A stretch of DNA of 64,000 nucleotides from assembly GCF_958979055.1 (NCBI RefSeq), contig NC_084886.1:3491001-3555000 (forward strand). The letters are read 5' to 3'. Origin of the DNA: Alnus glutinosa. Taxonomy: Eukaryota; Streptophyta; Magnoliopsida; Fagales; Betulaceae. Shown piece by piece: positions 22,013 through 36,600 of this stretch. The notes below the pieces were generated by a model. That model ran no database searches, was not told the DNA's origin, and was given only the letters and a program-made list of their open reading frames with translations. Position 1 is the stretch's first letter. Every line of letters starts with the position of its first letter. A program made the position numbers and the translations under genes.

Positions 22013-25000
22013 ATGGAAGGAGCGGAGCAGTGGAAGATTCAATTGGAGCAGTGGAAGAAACAACTGGAGCCGTGGAAGACTCAACTGGGGCAATGGTTGA
22101 ACCAAGGGTTCGAACATATTCATCAGATTCCACCAACGCAGCTCTACGCTGCTGTCGCCGTCTTGTTATTCACGACCCTTTTGCTCCTACTCAGTACTAT
22201 GCTGCCCACATTCTTAACTACGTGTTTATAGTTATATGTTGTGCTACCCAAGGTTAATGGGATTGTGTTTACTTATTTTTTTGGCAGTTCGGGTGCTCAA
22301 ACGTGCGAAATCGAATACCATTGTGCTCACTGGGCTTTATGGGAGTGGAAAAACAGTTCTCTTTTATCAAGTAAGCGTCAGCATTGCTGGTTTTATTCCT
22401 TGAGATGTGTTGGTTGTCAACAATTTGATAATTTAGTGCATCCAGTTGTGGAGATATGATATGTTTGAGCAATGTTTCTACATTAGTCTTACCACATGCA
22501 CTCCTAGTATGAATTAATTGGCAAAATTGTTTCTTTTTGCTTGTTTTTACTAATTTGGCTAAACCAGTGAAGTAATTGATGCCACATTGAGAGTCCGCCA
22601 CACATTTTTACTATGGTTGTATTGGGTGCTTTAGGTCTCTTAAGAAGTTGATATAAACACTAGTTTTGTTTTGTTTTTTTATTTTTATATATTATTTTTT
22701 TTAATCCTAAAAAAAAAACTAGTGATTATATCAACTTCTTTGCAACTAATAGTTCGCTCTAATCACTTAGTTTTTGGAGTAAATTAATAAAGCATTTAAA
22801 AAAAAACTTGGGAAAATTTTGTTAAATTACAGATGTATGTGTACATATCGTAATACTGCAGCATCAGAAGTAATGGCGTGGTGATGAATGATGTTGTTGG
22901 TGCTTGTTTTTAATAAAAAGAGCTGTTGGAAAGCTTACGAAAATTTTAGGGGACGATATTTTGCACATTTCAGCAACCTAGCAGTACCGTTCTTTGGTCT
23001 TTGCATTAGTTTGGTTTGTTTTCGGTCATGTTCTATTCTGTTATGAAGCTTTTAGAGTGTAGGGGGTGCAGTTTGTTGTTTGTAAGGCAGTTCTGTCTTG
23101 CTTGATGTGGTGCATTTGCAATAGCATAGGGATTGAGCTTTCAAGGGGATTGAACTTTTTATCCACAAGATTTAGATGGTGTTCCTTAGAAATTTGGAAT
23201 TTATTTTTGACATCATTGGCTCTTGGTCATTCTGAGTGTGATTCTTCTTTGATCTTTTTAAATTTTCTTGATTTTGTCTGTTTTTAAAGAGCTGACCTTC
23301 CCTTTATTGGCGTCCTCTTCACTTGGGGTGTTCTCTTTTTCCTTCTAACAAAATTTTATTTAGCAGAAAAAAAGATACTTTCCCACATGCTCCTGATATT
23401 ACTAGTTACTAATTAATGTATATATAAAGATATAGTTTATGCCTTATGGATGCTAATCTGACTTTAATGCATGATTTTATGCTTGTGTCAGCTTCGGGAT
23501 GGCTCTTCCCATCAGGGTACTGTTACATCAATGGAACCAAATGAGGGTACTTTTGTGCTCCACTCCGAAACAGCAAAGGTAATATATTTTAACTTCTTTT
23601 GCTCAAATGATTGAGCAAAGAAGCATGTCCAAATGTCTCGTGTACATACGGATATTTTCTGATCATGCTTTATCTTCTGTATAATATGAGGTAGTATGCT
23701 AACTTTTTCAACTGCCATGTGAACATGAGATTGATTGTTGTGATTTTTCTCTTCAATTTATTGTTGCTTATTTGGATCACAGACTCAATGATCTGAAACC
23801 TTTCTGCACTTGTACTTGACAGGAGGGAAAAGTAAAACCTGTTCATCTGGTTGATGTTCCTGGTCATTCTCGTCTTCGACCCAAACTAGATGAGTTCTTG
23901 CCTCAAGCAGCAGGAATAGTTTTTGTGGTGGATGCTTTGGAATTCTTACCGAACTGTCGTGCTGCTTCAGAGTAAATTTTACTTATTTACTTTTTGCCAA
24001 AGCTGAAATATATGGTTAAAATCACTTCTCTCTCTCTCTCTCCCCCCATGCCACCACCACCACTTGCTCACTTTCGTTGTATCGCCCTGGACCCAGATGG
24101 GTCCCAATGAGTCTTTGTGTGTAAGCAACACATAGTTGGTGAGCAAATGACAGTTAAAATTGACAAACAAATATTTGCCTGAAAAGACTGTAACATTGAT
24201 ACTTACTTGCAAAAGGTACCTGTATGATATCTTGACTAAGGCAAGTGTTGTGAAGAAGAAAATTCCAGTACTCCTTCTATGCAACAAAACTGACAAAGTG
24301 ACAGCACATACAAAGGAGTTTATCAGGAAACAGATGGAGAAGGAAATGTATGACTTCTAAATCTTTTATCTCTGTGTTTCTAGTTGATTACATTTGTTGC
24401 ACATTTTTTGCAAGCTGTGGATGGGATTGTTCTGCTACTTTGGCCCATTTGATAATCATTTGCAGTTTAATTTTTATACACGAGGGAGGGATATCAGTCC
24501 ATTATATCAATTGTTTCCACAAAATGTTGCTCTCAGTATAGTCATTGCAGTAATCTTATGCTAGTCGGTATGGAGGTAGTTTTGATGTGATATCTTTTAT
24601 ATGGTCCTTTTGTTCTTAGTTCACTGGATGGTGCTCTATGATATTGCACAATATTTATGATATTTCTGGATTCGAGTTCTTTTTCTCACTTGGTTTTTCA
24701 TCCTCGGTCACTATTCTTCATCCTTGATCAGTTGCATTTTTTTTGGACATTTTTATGTGGTTACTATTGATTAAATTTCACTCTATACAAGTTATAGATG
24801 AGGAAGAGTTTTTTGCCATGACATCAATTGTATCCAATAAAATGGTTGTAACAGTGTGATTATTGTAATTGACATTCATTATCCTTTTAGAGTGAGCTGT
24901 TGAATTTGAATATGCTCAGGTTGTGGTCGTATTTTCTTTGCTCACTGAAAATACTATTGATACATATGGTTCCATCTTTTAATTGAATTCTAACCCGCAT

Positions 25001-25208
25001 GCTTTCTATCACTTACAGTGACAAATTAAGGTCATCAAGAAGTGCAATATCAGCAGCTGACATTGCAAGTGACTTCACACTTGGGGTACCTGACGAAGTA
25101 TTTTCTTTCTCTCAGTGCCATAACAAAGTTACTGTTGCAGAAGCTTCTGGTTTGACTGGTGAGACATCTGAAGTGGAACAGTTTATCAGGGAACATGTAA
25201 GGCCATAA
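22013..25208 (+). CDS. SRPRB: Signal recognition particle receptor subunit beta
   Basis: Six exons: 22013-22193, 22288-22370, 23492-23578, 23823-23971, 24216-24347 and 25019-25208. All have GT/AG borders and the phases close to a 273-residue protein. It is an Arf-like GTPase anchored in the ER membrane that holds the SRP receptor alpha subunit for cotranslational targeting. Visible features are a Trp/Gln-rich N-terminal stretch, one membrane span (about residues 44-61, LYAAVAVLLFTTLLLLL), the P-loop GLYGSGKT (76-83), DVPGH (128-132), and the guanine-specificity motif NKTD (190-193). Length is normal for the plant family. The ATG is the first in frame after a CT-rich leader. A ~135-bp inverted repeat arm ends 170 bp upstream. 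Intron 2 holds a small foldback element. Confidence 0.95.
22642..22740. repeat. Foldback element in SRPRB intron 2
   Basis: The arms AAGAAGTTGATATAAACACT and AGTGATTATATCAACTTCTT face each other across an AT-rich loop of ~45 bp. This is probably a miniature inverted-repeat insertion. The target duplication is unclear. Confidence 0.7.
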
Positions 25209-27555
25209 AAGGATGTTTTCTCCAATTTCTTCGAAGCGTAATGTTTTTGCTTTTAGAGCTTGCTTGAGTGTTGCATGCTGTTTGGAAGAGCTCTAGGACG
25301 CTGCAGACACCCAATTGAGCTTGAAGAGGAGAGAAAAAAAAGAGAGGAGGAAAATGTGGGAGGATCTTATTCGGAGAGCGAATTTACTTGGAGACAATAA
25401 CAGACACTATTGCATATGATGAAATTATTTTGTTTTAAAAGATCTTCAATTGTAATCTTGCCTCTGCAACCTCGCAAACTGGTTATTGGCTAATTGCCTG
25501 ACCTTCTGATTGCATTTGCATTGTCCATGGTCTTTCATAGATCTTTGCCTTGTTTGCTATTCATTCTATCATATATGGTTATTCTAATGACTAATTGGAT
25601 GATTTCTACGTCGATGAACATAAAAATGGAGTGCAAGTAAATATTCTGATAGTTGTGATTTCGACAATGCCCTCATTCTCTTATGTCTGCATTTGATGGC
25701 CTACTATTTTGAATGCTTGGTTGCAAAGTGCACACGGGCTTCTTCCCAACCCCCTCTTAACAGAAATATAAAACAGAAGAGGGTCTGAAGGGGTCCAACT
25801 TGTGTCATATTTAAAGGGGGTTAACATGACCCCAGATGGACACAAGAATACGTGTTCGCATCTGGTTTTGTCATATTGTTGTGCAAACTAGGGATGTGCA
25901 TTAGAGGTGGTGGAAACGGAAATGGGCTTTTTATTTTCTGCCTAAGTTACTATCAAAAAGTTGAAATGACCTTTGATTCGCTTCTGACGGAGGTCATTTT
26001 CGTCTAGCCTCTACCTCCGAAATTTTAGAGGCGGAGTTGGGCTTCCATGTTTGATGGGATCTGATGAGATGAGAAGTCTGACTTTGTCTTTGGGAATTTG
26101 GTCATAAATCTTAATGTTAGATTAACAACGATAAACAGATATGAGTAATCTAATTCGTGTCCCATCTTCGTTAAGTCAAAGTTTAGTATAATACAGTTAG
26201 AATATTAGTTAAATGATTAGTTCATCAATTTTTTTTTTTTTTTTTTAATTTTAACTTTTAATGTAAGTGGTGATTTAATCACAAGTGAGGAAAAGTGTTA
26301 CAATATTAATTAAATAATTAAATTCACACATTCTTATCAACTGAAACTTTTGAAATACGTGGTGATTTAAAGTAAACTGTGGTGATTTAAAGTAAACTCT
26401 AAGCTCAAATATTTCATAACTACACTTTATAGCTTACTATTCTCCAAAATTGATTGTGAAGTTCATCAATGGTAGCAGTTCTATCATATAATGGCACAAG
26501 GGAATCCTCATCTCTCCATATGTATATCTAGTACAACACAACACACGAATATGCAGCTGCAATTTGCCCCTTACAGTGTTAATACTTCGTATCGGAGAAG
26601 GCAACACTAGATGGTTCACCGTTCACGTGAGAAGAATCCGAGTATTCCTCAACTTACAGAAGATAAAGAAGGATGAAAATAAATTTATCAGCTATATCTC
26701 CTAAAAAAAAAAATGTTGATCACAAAAAGAGTTGTTGAAATCATTTACAAATTAATCTTACTCAAAAAATCATTTATTTTTATTTTTATTTTATTCTCAA
26801 AGATTTGAAATTTGAAACAGTGATTTCAATCTTCTTAAAGCTTAAATAGCCACTTACCAAGTTATAATGGAAGTATGGAAGAGTCTGAATTACTTTGAAG
26901 GAGAAAATTGAACAGTCTTTATGGATTGATCCAAGCATAAAGATTACTACCGTAATCACCCCTTTTCTTTTAGGATTGAAGTATTAAAAATGTACGTAAG
27001 AATCACATGCGCTAAACACACACATAAGTTTAATGGACTCTAACCCAGTTTAGAGAAAAAATCTGTCCATTCAAGCATATCCTTACAATTATAGTACGTT
27101 GGAATATTTGTGCACTTCCATTTTGAATTTAGAATCTAAATAAACTAATCTTACAGATGGCTGAGGAAAACTTAGTTGAATTCATTTACAAATCTCACAC
27201 TTCTGCTCAAAAAAAGTGTTTGCCAGGTCAAAAATGAAAAAAGTAAATAAAATTTGAGTAACAATTTACAATGTCTTTATTGATTTATCCAAGAACAAAG
27301 ATATTTTTACTACAATTAATCCTCTGTGGAGACAGAAAAACACGCACAGATGATCTGTGTCCTGGAAAATATAATGTTCACCAGCTGATCACAATGTAAA
27401 TACCAGTTTCTTTTCCATTGCTTCCTGATGTAAAGAATAATGACCTTCGCAGCAACTCACTAAGAATAAAGCCTGTACTACTAATCTTTCAGATGAAATG
27501 GTTTGGCCCTAGTTATAAGGTTAAGTGAGGGCAGTGTTAAGCCTGATCTACATCC
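25209..27555. other. Intergenic DNA between convergent genes
   Basis: It contains the SRPRB 3' untranslated region (probably to about 25450) and the 3' end of the minus-strand membrane protein gene. On that strand AATAAA occurs near 27276, a possible poly(A) signal. A dispersed repeat (TTAAATAATTAAATT followed by GTGGTGATTTAA) lies at about 26250-26400 and recurs near 49060-49340. No further gene was recognised. Confidence 0.5.
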
Positions 27556-30500
27556 TCACCTAATACTCTGGTAAGAATCTGGGAATGCTCTAGACAACAA
27601 CACGCGCTTCAGCCTAACAATTAAAGCAAAGATGCCATAGCTTGGGATATGCATCAAGCCCACCCCGAAGTACCTGTAAAATCCACAATGGCACAACATG
27701 ATAATATCATGAGAAGCAGTGGAAATATTTGGGTGAGATTTCTCTCAATGGTTGCAATTGCTGAAAGTTGCCAACTGAACCTTGGCAATCACAGAACAGG
27801 TGGTGACAGCCTGAACTAGTCCCTCCCACTTGCAAAGCACATAATATCTTTGTTTTTTTAAGTGTTAAGGCATATTATTGGCAACAGATTGGCACTTGCA
27901 ATGGTTAAATAAAGTCTACCAGAGTTTGTATAGAAACTAACAGTTAATGGGACCAATTTATATAAGATCTGGACAATCATTATCTGATACCATGATTCCG
28001 GTGATTAGTGATGCACTCATTCAGGAATTTGGCCATCATCACTAGGAAAAATCATATTATTGAGGCAGTTTCTGAATTTTAAATGCACAGATATGGGCCA
28101 ATTGGCAGTAGATATGATCAAGCTTAATTTTGTCTATGTTTCTCGAAGAAAAACTTGTCCGTCCATGTTGAGAGTTCCTTTTTGACCATATTTTAGAGTT
28201 TAGAGTTAAATGCAACGCTTTCATGCAGAATAAGGAGGTTCAAGAATAACAGTAGTAGTTGCAATCGTTACAATCATTACAATCAAATAGATAATGGCAG
28301 CATACCATAAGGGCGCATTCGAAGATGACAAGTCGAGAAATGGATATGGCCACCTGTTAGAAAAAAGGAAAAGGTATAAATGTAATGAACAATAAGCAAG
28401 CGTCGATAAGGATAAAAACGAAAAAGAAAAAAAATAACAACAGAACAAGAGTAACAATAAAAGTGTAACAATAAATAATTAATAGAATGTGAAAAATATT
28501 TTACCATATGGAAACACAAGCATGTATGACCCATTGGAAAATGACAAATATAGCTGTCCATAGCACAAAATATGCAATCCGAAACATTGGAAACCGCTGG
28601 AAATGGGAGACATATAGTTATAAATTTGTAACTGATCATTAAGGATATTAATAAGAAAAAACACTAAAATCGTTAAGGAACCAAACTTACCAAGCAATTT
28701 AAGATTGTCTCACCGAGGAGAAGAACAGCATTGATTGAGTGCATACTAACAATCAACTGCAGTTGAAAGGTGAACACATTCATCAGATGAAAAGGGTTTA
28801 TTATTAGCGATAAAAACACAACTCAAGTTGTATTACGATAAATAAAAAAAACAAAAAAAAAAAACATGTCTGACGGTTGTGACATTTACATAAAACTGCT
28901 AACACTTAGCCCTCTGCCTGTGTGGGGAGGCCTGACTTGCTAAATTGATGAAACAAGTTAATATAATTGAAAGGAACTGGGTTTACTGTCACTGACAAAA
29001 TTCAAGAAGTCTTTTTTCAAAACCACTTCTCATTTTGCTGCTTTCAGTGTCTGCTTCTGATAAGTGGTGGAGAAAATTAATTGCAACTTGACTTGATCCA
29101 ATGCAACTGTCAGTTCCCAACTCTGACTTAAATTTTCTTTCAAGCAGAACCAAATGCCTTGGTTAATCACTTTCCAAAAAAGAATGTATATGTCATGTCA
29201 TATCTGTATTCTATGTAAAAAAACATATCCACCGAAAGTGCATTAAAGTGCAACCTTGAAAAAGTCAGCAAAGAAGGCAATGGGGTCTGACTACTGTTTG
29301 ACTACGTACATTGACATATACAGTTTAAATAAAAGAAGCAACCCACTTAGTGTGATGATAAGGTTTGTACTTACGAAACCCAGATCATAATCTTTGGCTG
29401 TTAGAAACGGATAAAGAATGAGCCAAAATACGCAATCAGTGAGCGTCACAGCACCCGCAGACATCTACAGATAGAAAACAAGAATGAAAAAGATAACATC
29501 TTATTAATGAAATGGAGATTTTCTTGTAAACAATTAATAGATATAAAAACACTTAACATATGTTAACTTTTTAACATTAAACTGTTTTCTCTTTGACATT
29601 AAAAGCAAGTTAAAGAAACAGTAGTTGCCAAATGTGATTAAAATCATACAAATCAGCAGTCAACAACTGGATAGTACTCAAGTTTTTTTTCAAATGATAT
29701 ATATCAAATACTTAAATTTTCTCAAAAACAGGATAAAAAAGAAAAGAAGGTTCATAAGACTTTCTAGTCCACTAACAATGGTAGCAAGGTCAAATATAAG
29801 CAAAAGTCAGGTAATCCCATTCTCACTACTATCTACTCAAGGGAAGCTGCTAAAGAAATCCATAGAAAGGGTGGAACTCTTTTTTCCCCCTAAAAAATGA
29901 GCTCATTAAGATGCAACCTCAATTTAAGGAACATGAAGAATGGAATATAAGGAACACTAGCTACTGGAGAAGACAAGAAAGAAACTCGAGAATCAGAAGA
30001 GTTTAAATTCATAGAGTAACTGTGGCAGCTGAATTTTAGAAGAAAATTTACCTGAAAAATGATTTGAAAGATATAACCCCATACACCTGCAGAATGGCTA
30101 GCATGAGGTTCTTCATGGTTATCTGAACTCTTAGACAGATTGGACATATCTGCATTCTCCCCTAACGTGGGAGCTATATAGGTGCCTTGCTCTGCATCTA
30201 AACTTGCATGATAAGCCGCATTGCCACCAACTTTATGGTGCTTGAAACATCCATAAATTGAGAATGAAGCTCCAAGCTTCAAATTGAAGTTGAGAGCATA
30301 AGTGACTTATCGACGATGATGTAAAAGTAAAATGGAACACAAGGAGGCACCATACTTCTAAATTAATTAAAGACATTGAAACATTGACAGGCAGATAACT
30401 GTTAGTTATTCCCTGGAGGAACTAAAAATAGCCCAAGTAGTGTTATTAAACATCTTTGGACAAGAAGATTAATTAAAAAGAACAAACAATTATTTCACTA

Positions 30501-31556
30501 TTTCCATAACAAAAGAGATAAGAGTTATGTCCCGATTTCATCTCTATCAGACTTTACTACAATGCACAAACAAGGATCTGCGCAAGAGTGCTTAGAGTTG
30601 AAAATTTTACCCCAAAATAGATCGTGACCAAAGAAAATGTCCACCTGTTCAGCAGCCAACAAAAAAATCACAAGAAACATGATCAGCAAAAGTGGCATAT
30701 TCATTTATTGCTCATTATCAAACTTAAGAATTCAAAGCTGGTTATTAAAATAGCTCTCTGTTGTTGACCAAAGTAGACATATATTAAGTCCTAGGAGTAC
30801 TCAAAAATCCATAAATTGAATTGAAACTGTGCTCCATTAAAGAGTGTAGAAGTATAACGTTAACTATTTCTAGCATGCTGAACAAACCCCTAAAAATAAT
30901 TTAGAGCCCCTGCTTGAGTTATGCAAGAATAGAAGAATATGCAGACTATGATCCTTAAAGCAGTAAAGAACCAAATGGTGACATCTAAATCACCATAAAA
31001 TTTACAGAAGATTTATTTAAAGTGGGGTTCTTATATGAGCACAGCACTTTCAAACCTAAGTCAACCTCATATATATGGAAGTATTTGCAGATAGACAGAT
31101 GAAAGATATGGATGAGCCAAGGATGGCTTACTGAGTATAAAAGAAAAAAATGCCACCTCCGGCAACAACAACGTCTGCGATGAGCAAAGCCAAAAGCACA
31201 ATGAATGCCCCTGTTCTGTAAGCAAGCAGCCAGGCAGGATGGATTCCTCTGAGACATGTCTTCCAGGCTTCATCCTCATACACAGACCCTTTTGTTTCTC
31301 GCTGGTTTTCTCTCCTCTCCGGTCTCTGCCTGTTGAAACCTTCATATTTCCATATTAAAAGTGATGCCAGAACCATTGAGGTTAAGATCCATAGCGCACA
31401 GAGGAAGAACCTCCAGTTCAACCAGTAACTTGCAGCGGTAGTATCCTCACTAGTCATGACGGGCTCCCAAGTATGGGTTGAGGATCCTGATAAGAAACTA
31501 AGGATGTTATTACTACTTGGTCCACTTTTCATCATATGTTCTAGTTTGATTCCCAT
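27556..31556 (-). CDS. Multi-pass membrane protein of unknown function (plant At1g10660-like family)
   Basis: Eight exons on the minus strand: 31132-31556, 30611-30644, 30052-30276, 29375-29464, 28691-28756, 28505-28596, 28306-28353 and 27556-27673. Every border is GT/AG and the phases close to 365 residues ending SYQSIR. The protein has a hydrophilic N-terminus, about six or seven hydrophobic spans (first is [20 protein letters not shown]), and a soluble loop ([20 protein letters not shown]). It has the conserved C-terminal block [20 protein letters not shown]. The family is plant-conserved and I know of no established function; similarity to animal rolling-stone-type proteins has been suggested but I cannot verify it. 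An ATG-rich start (three Met in eight codons) leaves the exact start slightly open. Confidence 0.88.
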
Positions 31557-32240
31557 GGCCAGAGTTCAAAAAGATAAATTTGGAAAAATAAAATCAAAAT
31601 TACAGTGAAACTGAAACATTTTGAATTTCCCACAAACACTTGGATTCACAAACAAATTTTAGAGATCAAAACCATGAAGAATCCAACAAATTTACAAAAC
31701 AAGTACTCATGCGTCAAGGAACAAAAACCCAAATCTCAAAAGTTCACTCCCCCTCAGTGTACATGCAATCAAACTCCACTAATGAACCAATAGTTTTTTT
31801 TTTTATCATCACTATCATTTTTATTCTTCACACTTCGCGTTACGCACGCAAGGAACAAACTCAACAAGTAAGGACCAATATGGGTTCTCATTGATTAATA
31901 TTATGAAACACAACATAGATTCTTTACTTTCGATTAGTTTTACCCAAAAGGTCATGGTCACATTGAAATAAGAAAAACAAATAATAGAAAAAAAAAGTGC
32001 GAAAAAGAAAGGTGTGGCACTTACGGTTTCGCCAAATGAAAATGCAGAGGGGAGAGGCGTCGATGTAAAAGAAGATGCTTTGCTTCTTTCTGGCGCCACA
32101 GAGAAAGAGATGGTAGTTTGTGAATTCTGATGAGAAGGATGTGCTTTCCTTGTCCGGTGTCGCAGACGTACTCCTTCCTGATTCCTCGCGGGATTGGAGA
32201 AGATTCAGTAGAGAAGACAGAATAGAATACACTTTGTAAT
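31557..32240 (-). other. 5' leader of the membrane protein gene, with probable leader intron
   Basis: On the minus strand a good donor (AAACCGTAAGTG, near 32025) and a possible acceptor (GTTTCAG, near 31613) would remove a ~410-base intron. This would leave a CT-rich leader exon at about 32025-32230. This is inferred from splice sites only. Confidence 0.4.
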
Positions 32241-32792
32241 TCTTCTTTTCTTTTTCTTTTTCTTTTTCTTTTTATTTTAATTTTATTTGGAAAAGTCTTG
32301 GATTGTGGGGATTGGGATAGACGGAACCAGGAAAACCACATAGTAAGGTATACCAACCACAATGGGAACAAAAGCAACCAACTTTCTTTCCTCGCTCTTT
32401 CCAAAAAAAAAAAAAAAAAAACTTTCTTTCCTCGCTTGTTTCTTTGTTTCTTTTCTTTATTTATTTATTTATTTTTAATTTTTGGTTGGGGTCCATATAT
32501 AAAAGATACTCTCTCTCTCTTTCTCTCTCTCTCTCATTCGTGATATATTTTTACTTTCTTTAAAATCAAATTATCGATGTTAATTTGTGTCAATCTTATA
32601 TTACACTTTTTTTCTTTTCTTTTGGCTTACAGATCAAGTTCGATTCCCAAATACTCAGAGACACGTAAATTGATTAGTGTAATAATTTTTTTTTTTAATT
32701 TAGTTTATTAAATTAATATATATATTTTTTTTTAAAGCATGCAATTCTCACGTGCATTTTTAATATAAAATGGCAAGTCTTTAAAAGATGTA

Positions 32793-32833
<41 letters not shown>

Positions 32834-33666
32834 AAAAAAATACATATAAGAACAAATGTCAACTCATTTTAGAGAACAACTTGGTCCTTATTAAAGAGGG
32901 GAATCGATATACCCCATTTTTTTTTTTTTTTTTTCCCGATGTATTTTAATGCATGGAAATCTTATCACACTAGTCAATTCAAACCTCAAGAAAAGAAATG
33001 CTACCAACTATATTTTCATTTTAAATAATGCTAGAAAATCCTATAATTATTTTCACAATGTTGGTGTAACCATCTTATTAACCTTTTGGATCAATCATGG
33101 TTAAAAATAAAAAAATAAAAAATTAGTTGGAACACGTAATCCTTATATGATACTTGTGAGAAAAATGTGGTATATAACATTCCTCTTTTATTAAGAGTAA
33201 TGCCAGATATAAGTCATGTGGTAGTGCTTATCGACTATTGTTTAAAATTAAAAAATATAAATAACGAAAGATATTACCATATTAACCCAGTAAAATAAGA
33301 TGAGAAGGGGTGAAATGAAGATGTAATAATATTTGGCGTACTCTTTTCATAATGTACAACAATACACTTGGACAAGTGTGTGAGTTGTGACATGATAAGA
33401 GTGCAACAATTTCATATATTCATGACTCAACATATTTGATCAGGCAAAACCCATGTGACTAGCTTTGAAGAAAAGAACAAGACAACCCTGTCCTACATGT
33501 ATATACATTTTTACTTTTGCTCAAGAGTAAATTTACATTTCAGTCTTCCCATGTCTCCCTACAAATATCGCCAATCTAAAATTTATCAAGCTCTTCATTT
33601 TCTGCTAGTGAAAAAATAAGCAACTTCACAATTGAACAGGAATACCTCTGATCTTTCTTTGCAATT
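32241..33666. other. Intergenic DNA, no gene recognised
   Basis: AT-rich, with a CT tract near 32508-32534, an (AT)n microsatellite at 32796-32831 and a poly-T at about 32919-32934. It lies between the promoter of one minus-strand gene and the 3' end of the next. Confidence 0.5.
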
Positions 33667-36600
33667 TCATTCCCATTTGTGCTCTTCTGCTATCATATCG
33701 ACAGGTAACGACCCCAGAGGGACTGGTGAATCCACATCTTCAAATGAATCACTATCATAATCTTCATAATCGTCATTGTCAGTATCACTGTAGTTGTAAT
33801 TATCTTCACTATAACCCTCGCTTTGAGGATAATCTTCAGTCTCTGCCACTGAGCTGCTTGTACCATCGTCACTTGACAAGATTAATGCTGGATAGGAGTG
33901 CTCTGTGGCCTGTGAAATACCCTCAAATTCCTCCACCTTCTTCAAAAGAGCATCAGGATCAAGAACAATCTCATCCAGCAACAATGCTTTGCTGGACTCA
34001 ATTGCTTGCTTCCAAAGCAACATCATTTTAGGGCTTGTGCTCACTGTTTTGGGATCAGCCTTACAACAATCATTGTCATCCTTGCCTGTAAAACATCATG
34101 AAAATGGAAAATTAAGGCCAGAACATTTCAGAATCTGTTATCATATGACAATATTAACGAGCAGTGCTGGGGGACAATTGACAAGATAGCCACAATATCA
34201 CCTAGTGTTGCTAGGGAGAGTTAATCCTTTGTGGACTGGAGATATCAGATTTATTTATTTTTTTAAAACACGTACCACTCTTGGAACGAACCTAAAAAAT
34301 TGGGCCCCTTCTTTTTGGGATGGGGGCAAATGGAGTTCAGTCACATTTCATTGCGACTATTTTAATTTTCGTATGCAACAAAAATTAATTTTGTCCACAT
34401 GCAATCTTCAAATTTGTAATTGGAAACTATTAAAGTATTTATAAAATGATTAAATTACCATTTTCTATCTACTTAAGTTTTTGAGATATGTGGGATTTAA
34501 TAGGAAGAGAAAACAAAAAAAAACATTGTGCGTGTAGGTATAGTCAACATGACGCAGTTCTTGGTAATGCAATTTCCTTGAAATTGCTTCTCTTGCAGTA
34601 CTTGGTAAGGACCTGTTTAACTTTTTCCCAAAAGACAGGCTACAATTGTACTTGACATTTCCAAATTCATTTGAAACTAGTGTCCAACCAAATTTCAACT
34701 AGCTGGCCCTGCCAAGATAAATGTCTAGTTGTCGACTTAACCATGGTGGCCACTAATGCTATTCTTCCTGAATCTAACTGAAATATAGTGACCAACAGAG
34801 GTTTCTTGGAAATTGGAGTGGATATATTTCTTTTGGCAGAGTTTTTTAAAGATATATCACCATGTCTATTTTTTTGCATAAGGTTTACTATCCATGACAC
34901 AGTGGGCCCTGTGAACATGAACATGATGTATCCCACTATGCCATCATCAAAAACCCATATGAACAACATATTGTCTTCCTATGAACTAAAACAACCAAAA
35001 TCAAGTGCCTTCCCGCCCCATGAACAGAATCATCTGGCTATTATCTACAATTTGAGGTTTGCATCATATCATCTTTTAGTATGAATAACCTAATGTATCA
35101 GGCACTAGTGCCCTTGACTGATGTGTCTGCAGTTTCAATTATGGTTTCAGAGGAAAATTGTGCAACTGCAATGTGGCTTGTGTCCCATTCACTTCTCTAA
35201 TGCTTACCTGAACCATCCAAACCACCTGCAATGCCCACTGCAGGGGAGATTGAAGCCAAGGGAGCATATTCGTACATTGATTTCCAATCTCGTCCCCTCC
35301 ACATCAATATTTGCTCATTGTCAAAAGATAATAACACACAAGGAACCAATTCCTGTCCGAAGTTAAGAGGGAAAAGGTTAGAAAAGAGAATGGCATTGCA
35401 TCCAGAACGATTGAGGTAACTAGTAAAGAATATAGAGACTATCAAACAACATTTAACATATTAGCATTCCTAGTAGCCTCATCAAATTTTACTCACCAAA
35501 GTAACTAAAAACCACTTTTCTCTATTATGGTGAGTCACTTTTTAAAATTCTCCCAGCAGTCTCACTATTTTAGCTATTCACTATCACTATTTCATTTAAA
35601 TAATATTTTTTCAGATTTCTTTATTCTTTCTCTATTTAATCTTTTTATACAACAAGCTACCATACACCTTCATCTTGAGATTAAATCATTGCTAAGAAAT
35701 TCACAGAAGTTTTTATTTACTTCTCAACCAAATTCAAGAAAGAAAGAAAGAAAAGATAAATGAAAAAACCACAAAGTTTATATCAGGGATAAAAAAACCT
35801 TTATGTCCATGAAATAAGAACATCATCATGTGAGAGAGATGGGAGATGGGGAGACGAAAATGGGAGAAAAAAAGAAAAAAATGTGCTGATCATGTGAGAG
35901 AGAAAGGAGAAACAAAATTGGTGAGAGAGTTGGTGGGTGAATATTACTCATCAAAATTTGTGAGTATTTTCACTTACCAAAACTTTTTGGTTAAAGTGGT
36001 GAGGCTGCTGTGAGTGATTTTTTAGTTTTTTCATCAAATTGGCTAACCAAAATAGCTAAAAAACTATTTTGATGAGACTACTAATAATGCTCTTTTTTTT
36101 TTCTTTTTTTTTGATAAGTAACTACTAAGAATGCTCTTATATCACACTTGTATAAGGCATTGCCTATTAATCGACTGTCCAATCGCGTGTCGTGTAAAAG
36201 GGCCATTTTCTGGTGCAATGGTAAAGTCCGGGCTGCCAGGCACAAGTGCATAGGTTCAAGTAAGACAGAGCGACCACTTCATACAAAAGATGCTGAAGGG
36301 TAGGATTATATCCAAGTCGCCCCTCCTATGACCCCACTTAGGTGGGACCAGCATTGCTAATGACCCATTCAGTGTCACAGAAAACCTTAGAAAGGTACCA
36401 TTTCCTATGAAGCTACATTTTTTCTTTAGCTTTTTTGCTAGGCTCCTCTGGAGCCTCATATACAGATGCAAGAAGACAGATGGAGGTTTGTAACAGATAG
36501 AACTATGATGGGTGAGGAGAGTTTATTCTGCAGTGAGCCAAGCCCAAACTGATGGGATGCTCCTGTTACGCAAGCCTAAGTCATTAGGCTTTTCTCTCTG